DNA of 36,216 nucleotides, taken from RGIG1959 sp045604545. GTDB lineage: Bacteria > Bacillota > Clostridia > Oscillospirales > Acutalibacteraceae. Shown here piece by piece: positions 23,913 to 34,100 of the stretch (position 1 is its first letter; every line of letters begins with the position of its first letter). The notes under the pieces are model-generated. The model had not been told where the DNA came from, searched no databases, and worked only from the letters and a program-made list of their open reading frames with translations. The stretch covers positions 1-36,216 of the forward strand of contig JAZUOG010000025.1 in assembly GCA_045604545.1 (NCBI GenBank), read 5' to 3'. The position numbers and the translations under genes are program-made.

Positions 23913-25211
23913 TTGTTTTTTCAAAAAGACATTGAAACAATGCCCAGAAAAGAACTGGAAGCGTTGCAACTGGAGCGCTTAAAGCATATCGTTGATTATT
24001 GCTATAACAACGTTCCGTTTTATCACAAAAAGCTGGACGAAGCCGGTGTAACTGCCGATAAAATCAAACAGCTTTCCGATGTGCAGTACATTCCCTTCAC
24101 CAACAAAGCCGATCTGCGTGACAACTACCCCTACGGTTTGTTCGCTGTTCCGCAAAAGAAAATCGTGCGAATTCACGCTAGTTCCGGCACGACCGGTAAA
24201 CCCACGGTTGTCGGCTACACGCGTAACGATATCAACAACTGGAGTGACTGCGTTGCCCGTTTGTGCATGGCGGTCGGCGTAACCGACGAGGATATCGCCC
24301 AGATTTCCTTTGGCTACGGCTTGTTTACCGGTGCGCTCGGTCTTCACTACGGTCTTGAAAAAATCGGTTGCTCTGTTATCCCGATCTCGAGCGGCAACAC
24401 GCAAAAGCAAGCGATGTTCCTCAAGGATTTCGGCACTACCGTATTGATCAGTACGCCGTCCTATGCGATGTATATGAGTGAGGTTGCCCGCGAAATGGGC
24501 ATCACCAACGACGACATCAACCTGCGTATCGGTCTGTTCGGGTCCGAAGGTTGCACAAACGAGCTTCGCGACCTGATCGAAAAAGGCTTCGGCTTGTTCT
24601 CAACCGACAACTACGGTATGAGCGAGCTGATGGGCCCCGGCGTTTCGGGCGAATGCGTCAAGCGTGACGGTCTGCACTTTGCGGAGGACCATTTCCTCCC
24701 CGAAATCATAGACCCGGCAACCGGCGAACAGCTTCCTGCCGGCGAAAACGGCGAATTGGTCATCACCACCCTCACCAAAGAAGGCATTCCGCTTCTTCGC
24801 TATCGCACCAAAGATATTACCCGTCTGAACTATGAGCCTTGTGCCTGCGGACGCACTCACGTTCGAATGGATAAAGTCAAAGGTCGTTCGGACGATATGC
24901 TCAAGATCCGCGGTGTCAACGTGTTTCCTTCCCAGATCGAAAGCGTTATGGCCAATATCAGCGGCATTTCTCCCCACTATCAGCTGGTGCTGACACGTCG
25001 CAATTACACCGACTATCTGGAAGTGAAGATCGAGTTGGTCGATGCCACTCTCCTTGAAAACTATGTTGCTCTCGATGAGCTTCGTCAATCCGCTGTCGCC
25101 AAGCTCCGCACCGTTTTGGGTATTGATGCGAAGGTAACGCTGGTTTCTCCGAAGTCGCTCGAGCGCTATGAAGGCAAAGCCAAACGCATTGTCGATCTGC
25201 GTAATCAATAA
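23913..25211 (+). CDS. paaK: Phenylacetate-CoA ligase family protein (copy 1)
   Basis: A 432-residue AMP-forming ligase, standard PaaK length. It shows RIHASSGTTGKPTVVGYT (P-loop), QISFGYGLFTGALGLHYG, DNYGMSELMGPGV (adenylation core), RYRTKDITR, and RGVNVFPSQIESVM in the C-terminal lid. It should join phenylacetate or a similar aryl acid to CoA with ATP, or run in reverse to make ATP from the CoA ester. The start is a TTG at 23913 with GGAGG 9 bases upstream; the aligned paralogue begins at the same point, which supports it. It is first in the operon, with iorA 16 bases downstream. Codon use is rich in CCC and CTC compared with the left half, suggesting good expression. Confidence 0.93.
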   Translation: MFFQKDIETMPRKELEALQLERLKHIVDYCYNNVPFYHKKLDEAGVTADKIKQLSDVQYIPFTNKADLRDNYPYGLFAVPQKKIVRIHASSGTTGKPTVVGYTRNDINNWSDCVARLCMAVGVTDEDIAQISFGYGLFTGALGLHYGLEKIGCSVIPISSGNTQKQAMFLKDFGTTVLISTPSYAMYMSEVAREMGITNDDINLRIGLFGSEGCTNELRDLIEKGFGLFSTDNYGMSELMGPGVSGECVKRDGLHFAEDHFLPEIIDPATGEQLPAGENGELVITTLTKEGIPLLRYRTKDITRLNYEPCACGRTHVRMDKVKGRSDDMLKIRGVNVFPSQIESVMANISGISPHYQLVLTRRNYTDYLEVKIELVDATLLENYVALDELRQSAVAKLRTVLGIDAKVTLVSPKSLERYEGKAKRIVDLRNQ

Positions 25212-25227
25212 GAGGAGGTACATACCC

Positions 25228-26967
25228 TTGAAAAAGACTCTCATGCTCGGCAACCAGGCGGTTGCCAGAGGTTTATACGAAGCCGGATGCTGTGTTGCTT
25301 CCAGCTACCCCGGCACCCCCAGTACGGAAATCACCGAATTTGCCGCCACTTATGACGATATTGCGTGCGAATGGGCTCCCAACGAAAAAGTGGCGATGGA
25401 AGCCGCTTTCGGTGCTTCTCTCGCAGGTAAACGCAGTTTCTGCGCGATGAAACACGTTGGTCTGAACGTGGCGGCTGATCCCCTGTTCACCATTTCTTAT
25501 ACCGGCGTTAATGCCGGCATGGTGATCGTTGTTGCCGACGACGCCGGTATGCACAGCTCGCAAAACGAGCAGGATTCCCGTCACTATGCCGCATCTGCCA
25601 AGGTGCCGATGTTGGAGCCATCCGATTCCAAAGAATGCCTTGAGTTTGTCAAGCTTGCTTATGAGATCTCGGAACAATTCGACACACCGGTCATCTTGAA
25701 AATGTGCACACGCGTCGCTCACTCGCAAAGCCCGGTTGTACTCTCCGACCGCGTTGTTCCTCCCGTGAAAACATACGAGAAGACCCCCTCGAAGTACATT
25801 ATGATGCCCGGCTTTGCTAAAAAACGTCACCCCATTGTCGAGCAACGTACGCAGGCCTTGACCGAATATGCCGAAACCGCTCCTATCAACCGTGTGGAAA
25901 TGGGCAGCGCGCATCTCGGTATCATCACCTCCTCTACCTCATATCAATACGTTAAAGAGGTGTTCGGTGATACCGTCAGCATTCTCAAACTCGGCATGGT
26001 CAATCCGCTCCCCAAAGAATTGATTTTGAACTTTGCCGAAAAGGTGGATCGTCTTGTGGTTGTCGAAGAACTCGACGATGTCATCGAAACACATTGCCGC
26101 AAACTCGGTCTTGAAGTAGAAGGCAAATCCCTCTTCTCCTGCATCGGTGAATTTTCTCAAAACACGATTGCCGCCGCGCTTGACGGCGATGTTCACAGCG
26201 GCAAAGCTCTTGAGGAAGAGCTTCCCGTTCGTCCTCCCGTTATGTGTGCAGGCTGCCCCCACCGCGGCCTGTTCTATACACTCGCTAAAAACAAGATCAC
26301 TGTTTTGGGTGACATCGGCTGCTATACCCTCGGTGCACAAGCGCCGCTCTGTGCCATGGACGCGACCATCTGCATGGGTGCTTCCATCTCTGGACTCCAC
26401 GGCTTCAACAAAGCGCTCGGCGAAGAAAGCGAAGGTAAGACAGTCGGCGTCATCGGTGATTCCACCTTCATGCACTCCGGCATGACCGGCCTTGTCAACG
26501 TGTCGTACAACGCCACCAATTCCACCGTAATCATTCTCGACAACTCGATCACCGGTATGACTGGTCATCAGCAAAACCCCACCACCGGTTACAACATCAA
26601 GGGCGATCCTGCCGCAAAGGTTGATCTGGAAGCACTTTGCCGTGCATTGGGCATTGCCCGCGTCCGCGTGGTCGATCCCTACAACCTCGCCGAATGCGAA
26701 ACGGCACTCAAGGAAGAGCTCGCCGTCAAAGAGCCGTCTGTCATTATTTCCAGACGTCCCTGTGTGTTGCTCAAGAGTGTGAAGCCCAACCCGCCTCTTG
26801 CTGTCAACACCGATAAATGCCGTAGCTGTAAAAAGTGCATGAAGCTCGGTTGCCCCGCTATCAGCATGAAAAACAACAAAGCGTCTGTCGATCCCACCCT
26901 GTGCGTCGGCTGTGACGTTTGCAAACAACTGTGTGCTTTCGATGCGTTTGAAAGCACGGCGAAATAA
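25228..26967 (+). CDS. iorA: Indolepyruvate ferredoxin oxidoreductase, alpha subunit
   Basis: A 579-residue protein beginning at the TTG at 25228, with AGGAGG 9 bases upstream. The N-terminal pyrimidine-binding half opens MKKTLMLGNQAVARGLYEAG and SSYPGTPSTEITEF. The C-terminal thiamine-diphosphate half has MCAGCPHRGLFYTLAK, GDIGCYTLG and GDSTFMHSGMTGLVN ending in the metal-binding loop LDNSITGMTGHQ. Two four-Cys clusters (CRSCKKCMKLGCP and CVGCDVCKQLC, last 50 residues) bind [4Fe-4S]. With IorB it oxidatively decarboxylates indolepyruvate or other aryl-pyruvates to the acyl-CoA, reducing ferredoxin. It lies between paaK and iorB. The loop reads ITGMTG where many family members have TAMTG, a minor difference. 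Confidence 0.96.
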   Translation: MKKTLMLGNQAVARGLYEAGCCVASSYPGTPSTEITEFAATYDDIACEWAPNEKVAMEAAFGASLAGKRSFCAMKHVGLNVAADPLFTISYTGVNAGMVIVVADDAGMHSSQNEQDSRHYAASAKVPMLEPSDSKECLEFVKLAYEISEQFDTPVILKMCTRVAHSQSPVVLSDRVVPPVKTYEKTPSKYIMMPGFAKKRHPIVEQRTQALTEYAETAPINRVEMGSAHLGIITSSTSYQYVKEVFGDTVSILKLGMVNPLPKELILNFAEKVDRLVVVEELDDVIETHCRKLGLEVEGKSLFSCIGEFSQNTIAAALDGDVHSGKALEEELPVRPPVMCAGCPHRGLFYTLAKNKITVLGDIGCYTLGAQAPLCAMDATICMGASISGLHGFNKALGEESEGKTVGVIGDSTFMHSGMTGLVNVSYNATNSTVIILDNSITGMTGHQQNPTTGYNIKGDPAAKVDLEALCRALGIARVRVVDPYNLAECETALKEELAVKEPSVIISRRPCVLLKSVKPNPPLAVNTDKCRSCKKCMKLGCPAISMKNNKASVDPTLCVGCDVCKQLCAFDAFESTAK

Positions 26968-26981
26968 GGAGGCATGCCAAC

Positions 26982-27554
26982 ATGAAAACCAAAAATGTTA
27001 TGATCGTCGGTGTCGGCGGTCAAGGCAGTCTGCTTGCCAGTAAGCTTCTCGGCCGTTTGTTGATGGATCAAGGGTATGATGTGAAGGTTTCCGAAGTCCA
27101 CGGCATGAGCCAGCGCGGCGGATCCGTCGTCACCTATGTGCGCTACGGCGACGAGGTGTTCTCTCCCGTCATCGACAAAGGCGAAGCGGATTATATTATC
27201 TCGTTTGAGCTTCTTGAAGCCGCTCGCTGGACGGAATATCTCCGTGAGGGCGGACAAATCATCGTCAACACACAACAAATCGATCCCATGCCCGTCATCA
27301 CCGGTGCTGCTGTTTACCCCGAACAGCTTATCGAGAAAATGCAGGCTACCGGTCACAACGTAGATGCATTTGATGCCTTGTCTCTTGCCAACGAAGCCGG
27401 TTCCTCCAAAGCGGTCAACATCGTCTTGATGGGCCGTCTGTCGCATTATTTTGATATTCCCGAGGACGCATGGCTTGCCGCTTTGGAGGCGTGTGTTCCC
27501 CCAAAATTCCTTGAACTTAATAAAAAAGCGTTCTCCCTTGGGAAAGCGCTGTAA
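26982..27554 (+). CDS. iorB: Indolepyruvate ferredoxin oxidoreductase, beta subunit
   Basis: A 190-residue gamma/pyruvate-ferredoxin-oxidoreductase-type subunit, the usual size for IorB. It opens KTKNVMIVGVGGQGSLLASK with the CoA-related GxGGQG loop, and has EVHGMSQRGGSVVTYVRYG, the family's MSQRGG motif. It completes the IorAB heterotetramer that passes electrons from aryl-pyruvate oxidation to ferredoxin. AAGGAGG precedes the ATG, and the gene lies 14 bases after iorA and 29 before the second paaK. Confidence 0.96.
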   Translation: MKTKNVMIVGVGGQGSLLASKLLGRLLMDQGYDVKVSEVHGMSQRGGSVVTYVRYGDEVFSPVIDKGEADYIISFELLEAARWTEYLREGGQIIVNTQQIDPMPVITGAAVYPEQLIEKMQATGHNVDAFDALSLANEAGSSKAVNIVLMGRLSHYFDIPEDAWLAALEACVPPKFLELNKKAFSLGKAL

Positions 27555-27583
27555 TGTATTTTTTATCTAAGGAAGTGTTGCAA

Positions 27584-28891
27584 ATGTCCAAGTATTTTCA
27601 ACCGGAAATCGAAACTGCCTCTCCCGAACAAATCCGCGCATGGCAGGACGAACGACTTGTCAAGACCGTCAAACACGTCTACGAAAACGTCGAGCACTAC
27701 CGCAAGCGCATGGACGCCGCCGGTATTAAACCCGAAGATATCAAGAGTGCCGATGACCTGAAGAAATTGCCGTTCACCTACAAACAAGATCTGCGCGACA
27801 CCTATCCCTACGGCATGATGGCAGTTCCCATGACCGATGTTGTCGAACTTCACGCAAGTTCCGGCACGACCGGTAAGCAGATTGTTGTCGGCTACACCAA
27901 AAACGACCTGCAGATCTGGGCGGATATCTGTGCTCGTCAACTGTATGCTGTCGGTGCCGACAAAGACGACTTTGTCCATGTTTCTTACGGATACGGCTTG
28001 TTTACAGGCGGTTTCGGTCTGCACCTCGGTGCTCAAAACATCGGTGCCACCACCATTCCCGTATCCAGCGGCAACACTCCTCGCCAGATCACCATTCTGA
28101 AGGATTTCGGCTCGACCGTTCTCGCTTGTACCCCCTCCTATGCGCTGTACATCGGTGAGACTCTTGAGCAGATGGGCCTCACCCCCGATGATATCTCCCT
28201 GAAAGCCGGTATCTTCGGTGCGGAACCGTGGACAGAAGGCATGCGTCGTGACATCGAGAAAAAGCTCGGCTTGAAAGCGTACGACATTTACGGCCTCACG
28301 GAGATCATGGGTCCCGGTGTCGCATTTGAATGCGAGGCGCAAACCGGCATGCACGTCAACGAAGATCACTTCATCGTGGAAATCATCGACCCCGATACCG
28401 GCGAAGTGCTTCCCGACGGCGAGCAGGGCGAGATCGTGTTCTCCTGCATCACCAAAGAAGCATTCCCGCTCCTGCGTTATCGCACCCGCGACATCGGTGT
28501 GCTGACCCGCGAAAAGTGTTCCTGCGGACGCACCTTTGTTAAGATGAGCAAGCCGCGCGGACGCACCGACGATATGCTGATCATTCGTGGTGTCAACGTG
28601 TTCCCCTCTCAGATCGAAACCGTTCTGACTCAACTCGGCTATTCTGCCAACTATCAGCTGATCGTCGACCGCAAGAACAACACCGATACGCTGGAAGTGT
28701 GCGTCGAAATGACTCCTGCTATGTTCTCGGATACTGTGCGTAATATCGCCAATAAAGAATCCGAGATCAAAGAAGCGCTCAAGAGTCTGCTCGGTCTTTC
28801 CGCAAAGGTCACCCTCATGGAGCCGCAAACCATCGAACGCTCCATCGGCAAAGCCGTCCGCGTCATAGACAAACGTAAACTGCACGACTGA
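27584..28891 (+). CDS. paaK: Phenylacetate-CoA ligase family protein (copy 2)
   Basis: A 435-residue paralogue of the first ligase, roughly half identical by eye. It shows ELHASSGTTGKQIVVGYT, HVSYGYGLFTGGFGLHLG, DIYGLTEIMGPGV, RYRTRDIG and RGVNVFPSQIETVL. The core is intact, so it should be active. The ATG at 27584 is chosen because AAGGAAG lies 8 bases upstream and the N-terminus then aligns with copy 1; an ATG at 27554 that overlaps the iorB stop (TAATG) is the alternative. Two different ligases around one oxidoreductase suggest distinct acyl groups, for example phenylacetate versus indoleacetate (inference). The ACT gene follows by 24 bases. Confidence 0.93.
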   Translation: MSKYFQPEIETASPEQIRAWQDERLVKTVKHVYENVEHYRKRMDAAGIKPEDIKSADDLKKLPFTYKQDLRDTYPYGMMAVPMTDVVELHASSGTTGKQIVVGYTKNDLQIWADICARQLYAVGADKDDFVHVSYGYGLFTGGFGLHLGAQNIGATTIPVSSGNTPRQITILKDFGSTVLACTPSYALYIGETLEQMGLTPDDISLKAGIFGAEPWTEGMRRDIEKKLGLKAYDIYGLTEIMGPGVAFECEAQTGMHVNEDHFIVEIIDPDTGEVLPDGEQGEIVFSCITKEAFPLLRYRTRDIGVLTREKCSCGRTFVKMSKPRGRTDDMLIIRGVNVFPSQIETVLTQLGYSANYQLIVDRKNNTDTLEVCVEMTPAMFSDTVRNIANKESEIKEALKSLLGLSAKVTLMEPQTIERSIGKAVRVIDKRKLHD

Positions 28892-28915
28892 TTATCATTA
28901 AAGGAGGAATTCATC

Positions 28916-29347
28916 ATGACCATCAACCAACTCTCGATTTTCATTGAAAACAAAGAAGGTAAGCTTGCAGACCTGACCTCCACACTGGCGCGCGAAGGCA
29001 TTGATATTCGTGCCATGTCTGTTGCGGATACCCGTGATTTCGGTATTCTGCGCCTGATTGTCAATGACACCGATCGTGCAATCCATGTTCTCAAAGAATA
29101 CGGCGCCGTCGTCAGTGTCACTCAGGTTCTGGCCGTGTCTATCCCCGACACTCCCGGCAGCCTGGCGAAGGTTCTTCATATTCTTGCCGATAACCACATC
29201 AGCATCGAATATATGTATGCGTTTATCACCCGTCGTCAGGAAGGGGCTTATGTTGTTTTTCGCGTTGAAAACAACCAAATCGCCGCTGAATTGCTTGCCG
29301 CAAGCGGTGTTAAGCTTGCCACTACCGCTGATATTGACGCGATCTGA
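28916..29347 (+). CDS. Tandem ACT-domain protein
   Basis: A 143-residue protein made of two ACT domains: residues 1-70 (NQLSIFIENKEGKLADLTST, then ARLEG-like helix and ILRLIVNDTDRAIHVLKEYG) and 72-143 (VLAVSIPDTPGSLAKVLHIL, YMYAFITRRQEGAYVVFRVE). ACT domains bind small ligands, commonly amino acids. Stand-alone tandem ACT proteins of this kind commonly sit beside paaK and iorAB genes in Clostridia and archaea (from memory), and may sense aromatic amino acids. AAAGGAGG precedes the ATG. It is the last gene of the operon, and a strong hairpin follows 8 bases later. Confidence 0.9.
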   Translation: MTINQLSIFIENKEGKLADLTSTLAREGIDIRAMSVADTRDFGILRLIVNDTDRAIHVLKEYGAVVSVTQVLAVSIPDTPGSLAKVLHILADNHISIEYMYAFITRRQEGAYVVFRVENNQIAAELLAASGVKLATTADIDAI

Positions 29348-29354
29348 TGAGCTC

Positions 29355-29391
29355 TCCCCGCGGCAGATTGTCTCTGTCGCGGGGATTTTAT
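29355..29391 (+). terminator. Terminator of the paaK-iorAB-paaK-ACT operon
   Basis: TCCCCGCGGCAGA and TCTGTCGCGGGGA form a 13-bp stem (one G-T pair) on a 5-base loop, followed by TTTTATC. Confidence 0.9.
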
Positions 29392-29419
29392 CATTACAGA
29401 CAAAGTGAGGAATTTCGCT

Positions 29420-30661
29420 ATGACCCCCTCTGTTTTGCTTGCCAAAATGCGTTCTTTGACCGTCTATCGCCGATTATTGGAAAAACCGCTTTTGCGCGCT
29501 TTTTCAACGCTGTTACGAACGATCCATTTGCAGGAGGATGCGGTTGCCATTGCCGATGCCTACGGCGAGCTTTGCGCCTATCTTAACACAACACCCGCTC
29601 CTCACAGCTTTGCCACCGCGCTGGCTTCCGATATTCTTGCAGATGACAACCCGTTTTCCTCGGCTTGTTCTGCCGATCATCACCCGGGTGCCTCGTTGTT
29701 TGCAAGTGCCAAGCGCGATCTCCAGATTCTCGGTGAGATTTCGTTTTGCAATATGACAACGCTTCTTTCGCAATGTCCTGTTGAGACGCTTCCCGACCTA
29801 CCCGACTGGAACAACGATCGTCCCGATTTGATATTGTCTTCGGAAGACTGGTCCTTGTGCGTGGAAGATATCGCTTCGTATCACTCCCGCTACGGATGCG
29901 GTCGCTTTGCACAGCATCGCGCATTTTTGTGGCGCGCAGGCCGCTTGATCGCGGTCGATCACCCCGATCCGATTCGTCTGCACAACCTGAAGGGATATGA
30001 GTATCAGCGACAGATCGCCATCGACAACACTCTCGCATTTTTAAATGGTTTTGAAGCAAACAACATGCTTCTTTACGGCGATCGCGGAACAGGCAAATCC
30101 TCCACGGTGAAAGCGTTACTTAACGAATACGCTGATAACGGTCTGCGCATGATCGAGGTTCCGAAAGAGTATCTCCGAGAGCTTCCCGATCTCACCGAAC
30201 AAATCGCCGATCTACCGATGAAATTCATTTTGTTCATTGACGATTTGTCCTTCAACGCCAATGACGATAATTTTGCCGCACTGAAGGCTGTGCTGGAAGG
30301 CGGTCTTGCATCGCGTCCGGCCAATACACTGATTTATGCCACCTCCAACCGTCGGCATTTGCTCAAAGAGACCTTCTCTGATCGTGACGGAGACGAAGTC
30401 CATCGCGGCGATACCGTGCAGGAATCGGTTTCTCTCTCTGACCGATTCGGTATATCCCTGACATTCCTGCTTCCCGACAAGCTTCATTTTCTTGAAATCG
30501 TCGGACAAATGGCCGATGATCTGGGTCTTCAGGTAGACCGAGACCGTCTTCTTGCCTCCGCTGAACGCTGGGCGATCGAAAGAGGCGGACGCTCTCCGCG
30601 TTATGCCCGCCAATTCATGGTTGATCTGCAAGCGAAGCTGTCCCGTGGAGAAACCATCTGA
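29420..30661 (+). CDS. DUF815-family ATP-binding protein (AAA-type)
   Basis: A 413-residue protein of the DUF815 family. The C-terminal two-thirds is an AAA-type ATPase with Walker A GDRGTGKSSTVKALL near residue 220 and Walker B FILFIDDLSF near 270. ALKAVLEGGLASRPANTLIYATSNRRHL follows as sensor 1 region, and RSPRYARQFM lies near the end. The N-terminal 180 residues have no recognised domain. The role of DUF815 is not established; it resembles clamp-loader or chaperone-type ATPases. The ATG at 29420 is chosen (AGGAA about 8 bases upstream); a GTG five codons earlier overlaps that site. No promoter was resolved in the short gap after the terminator. The next small gene begins 18 bases downstream. 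Confidence 0.9.
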   Translation: MTPSVLLAKMRSLTVYRRLLEKPLLRAFSTLLRTIHLQEDAVAIADAYGELCAYLNTTPAPHSFATALASDILADDNPFSSACSADHHPGASLFASAKRDLQILGEISFCNMTTLLSQCPVETLPDLPDWNNDRPDLILSSEDWSLCVEDIASYHSRYGCGRFAQHRAFLWRAGRLIAVDHPDPIRLHNLKGYEYQRQIAIDNTLAFLNGFEANNMLLYGDRGTGKSSTVKALLNEYADNGLRMIEVPKEYLRELPDLTEQIADLPMKFILFIDDLSFNANDDNFAALKAVLEGGLASRPANTLIYATSNRRHLLKETFSDRDGDEVHRGDTVQESVSLSDRFGISLTFLLPDKLHFLEIVGQMADDLGLQVDRDRLLASAERWAIERGGRSPRYARQFMVDLQAKLSRGETI

Positions 30662-30679
30662 TACAGGAGGGATTTTGGC

Positions 30680-31021
30680 GTGTTCAAATTCTTCAAAAGA
30701 AAGAAAAAAGCCTCCATGACAACAGGCGGAGATGCTTTGCTGGAAAAAATCAACGGTAAAGAGCTCGCCTACGTCACCGAGCGTCTTCCCGATGAAAGCG
30801 GAACTGTGATCGAAAAAGTTCTCGGCAAAATCGGTCGCATCAATGCTTCAAACGGCCTGATCACCATCATGTGCGATGGGAAACTGGTGTTTTCGTGTGA
30901 GTCCGCCTCCGCGGAATACGGCGAGTTGATGAGTCTTGCCGGTGTCATCGTCAAAGGCACTGATCGCGAAAACGGCAACTATCGCACGGTGGTTGCTTAC
31001 TATCAGTATTATCGTAAATAA
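30680..31021 (+). CDS. Small protein of unknown function
   Basis: A 113-residue protein starting at a GTG at 30680 with AGGAGG 9 bases upstream. The first 11 residues, MFKFFKRKKKA, are strongly basic and aromatic, which could touch membrane or nucleic acid. The rest is a compact mixed alpha/beta sequence (LLEKINGKELAYVTERL, INASNGLITIMCDGKLVFSC, LAGVIVKGTDRENG) ending in YYQYYRK. I recognise no family. It follows the DUF815 gene by 18 bases, so the two are probably cotranscribed and may work together. Confidence 0.8.
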   Translation: MFKFFKRKKKASMTTGGDALLEKINGKELAYVTERLPDESGTVIEKVLGKIGRINASNGLITIMCDGKLVFSCESASAEYGELMSLAGVIVKGTDRENGNYRTVVAYYQYYRK

Positions 31022-31023
31022 CG

Positions 31024-31070
31024 AAAAGCGGATATTACCGATTTCAACGCGTAATATCCGCTTTTTCTTT
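31024..31070 (+). terminator. Terminator after the DUF815-small protein pair
   Basis: AAAAGCGGATATTAC and GTAATATCCGCTTTT form a perfect 15-bp stem on a 12-base loop, followed by TCTTT. Confidence 0.92.
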
Positions 31071-31103
31071 TAAAATAATATACAAAAACTCACGCCTTTT
31101 GTA

Positions 31104-31132
31104 TTGAATTTTTTTGCATTTTAATATATAAT
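31104..31132 (+). promoter_or_regulatory. Promoter of the dockerin phosphoesterase gene
   Basis: TTGAAT (31104-31109), 17-base spacer, TATAAT (31127-31132), about 40 bases before the ATG. AAAGGAGG at 31157-31164 is the ribosome site. Confidence 0.75.
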
Positions 31133-31172
31133 TAAGATATCCTATATACACTCACTCAAAGGAGGACGTTAT

Positions 31173-34100
31173 ATGAAAATAGGAAAAGCCCTGTTGTCGT
31201 GGTTACTGACAGCGATCCTCGTGCTGACACCGTTCAGCAGTGTGATCGTTTTCGCCGCCGACAACGGCATTGATGCGCTTTCGACCGATGCGCCGGAAAT
31301 TGCCATCAACATCGCCAACCTGTCGTATGTAACGGCAGACACCGCCATCTCCGTGGCATATTCCGCCACAGGTGATGCCACGCTTTCTGCGTGCGACACC
31401 CGTCTCGAAGGAACGACGCTCAGCACCGATGCGGCGTTCACGTTTACACCTGCGGATCAGTCGCTTGAAAACGGTGCTTACACGCTCGTCGCAGAAGCCA
31501 CCGATTCGAACGGCAACACCGCCATCGAGGTTGTCACCTTCTATGTGGTGGACAAACTCGATATCGGCTTTACCTATGCGGAAGATGAATCCGTCATTCC
31601 GAATGATCCCAACGCTACCGCCGCCTATCACGAAGTAACACCTCTCGATTACACGGTCGGCTATGGTGCCACAAACGACGGAGTCGTTTCCGTCGACAAC
31701 GCACTGGCATATGACGATCATTCTGTCATCGGCATGCAATACTATACTATGCCTATCGAGTCCACCTCCGTCTCCGGTATCCCGTATCAGCTCTTCACCA
31801 TTGCTTTGAACGGCAAAACCGACGGTGAGGTCGTTGTGCGTTATACGGGCGCAACTCTTACCGCCGAGCGTATCGCCGTCAAGGTGTATAATCCCACCAC
31901 CTCTGCTTGGGACACCATCGGCACATTCTTGGGCAGTGACTCCCTCTCGGAAGCTGTCGATGTGGCGACCTATGCCTGCAACGACGCTGTCTATGTCATG
32001 GCAACATTGGATTATGTGACCAACGGCAGTGACACCATGATCTGGTCCACCGATCCGCAGCACTACACCAAGTTCGAAGATCTTCACGATTTTTACTATC
32101 AGGTGTATCAGTTCGCCGCTGAAAAATATCAGAACGGTGAAGCCGGATACATCATGACCACCGGCGACCTTGTTGACGACCGTCCCTCCGCTTCTGTTGC
32201 TCCCGCACAGTGGCAGGTTTCCGACACAGCGATGGATTATATCGATGCCGTCGGTATGCCCAACGGTCTTGTGTCCGGCAACCACGATGTCGGCGACTAC
32301 AAAAAGCCCGACTACGCCGACGGCGCGCCCGGTGTTGACTACTCCATGTTCTGGAACACCTTCCCTGCCTCCCGCTATAACACTAAACCGTGGTTTGGCG
32401 GAAGCCTTAACAACAACGCCTCTCACTATGACCTTGTCACCATCGGCAACGTTGATTTTGTCGTGCTGTATCTCGGTTACGGCGTTGAAGCAACCGACGA
32501 AACCATCGTGTGGGCAAACGAAGTGCTGAGCACGTACAGTCACCGTACCGCCATCATCACCACCCACCAGTATCTCGATGCCGGTGCCGCTGTGCGTGAC
32601 AATACTTCCCGCGCACAGCTGATTTTCGATACCATCATCGATCCCAACCCCAATGTCAAAGTGATTCTTTGCGGTCACGATGACGGCTCTCTCTGCCTTG
32701 AAAAGACTGCCAGCGACGGACGCGTTGTGTATGAGATCCTGTCCGACTATCAGTTTGTCGAAGCAGAGCCCGACGACTTCTATCAGAATCCGCACTACAT
32801 CGGCAAGGTTGCCGAGTGCTGCGGTGACGGTTATATCCGTCTGATGAGCGTTGAGGGCAACAAGCTGTCCAGCACCACCTACTCTCCCGTCACCGGTCGC
32901 TATAACCCCTACGGCTACCGCGAAAATTTCACCATTGATCTCGGCGACACCACGCCGACCCGTCTCCTCTCCACAGTTGGATTCAGTGCCTATGTTCTCG
33001 GTGAGGAAACCGCCGACACCCTGTCTTCGGACACGGCTCTTGTCATCACCGGTCAGGACAGCGCCTCCTATCATCATGTGTCTTACATGAACTATCCCGA
33101 TCTGCCGGACAGCGAAGGCAACACGCCTGTTGACCTTGCGGCTTTGGCCGAGCTTATCACCAACGCCAAAGCGATCAACACAGAAGGTTGCACTCCCGAA
33201 AGCATTGCGGCGCTGACCGACGCTCTCGATGCCGCCGCAATCATAGATACCACCTCTGTTTCTGCCGTTCAGAGCGCGTATATTGCCATTGCAAACGCCA
33301 TCGGCGGTCTGGAAGAAATCAAAGAAACTATCGATCCTTCCACATTGGAATCGATCCATGTCTATGACATGACGCCGTCAAAATGGTACAGCAACGATTC
33401 CGGCACCGTGATCACCTCTTCCGCTTCTCACATTGCTGCCACCCAAACCGAAAAGGGCGGCATTCACATGGAGCGTTCCGCCAGCTCGACGCACACCTGG
33501 CCGTCTGCCCGCTACAACGGCGGCACGGTCACCCTCAAGCCGAACAACGGCAAGATCTATGTCAACCTTGACGTTGTTGCCAACTCGGCGTGGTGCATTT
33601 ACCTTGAAGCCTCTCAGAACGGCGCCTCTGCGGCGGTTCGTCTGAACTTCGCCATTTCCGGTGCGTTCAACCGTATCGATACCGACGGCTATCAAGGCAC
33701 TTACCAAGGTGTCTATGATGTCACCGATGCGTTTGTGCAGAACGGCTTCGACCCCAACGCTACCATCACCATCAGCCGTTCTCTTGTGTACATTGTTCCC
33801 GGTGATGTCACCTATGATTACATCGAGCTGATGACCGATCCCGCTTCGGGCGTTGTCGACACGGCCGCTCTGGAAGCACTGATTGCCAGTGCGGAAGCGC
33901 TTGACAAAGCACTGTACACCACCTCCACCTGGAATAACCTCGAAAAAGCCATCAAGGAAGCCAAGAAATCCGTCAACAACGCCACAGTCGTTCAAGCGGA
34001 CGTAAATCTTGCCGTGATGAAGCTCCAAAAATCCATCGACAGCCTCAAACTTCTCAGTGATGTTGTGGAAGAGCCCGAAGGAAGCCTGCTTCCTGCCGAT

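Noticed and set aside
22434..28885. Long minus-strand open frames opposite the symporter, paaK, iorA and second paaK genes
   Set aside because: Antisense shadows of well-supported genes; the amino-acid composition is atypical and no family motif is visible.
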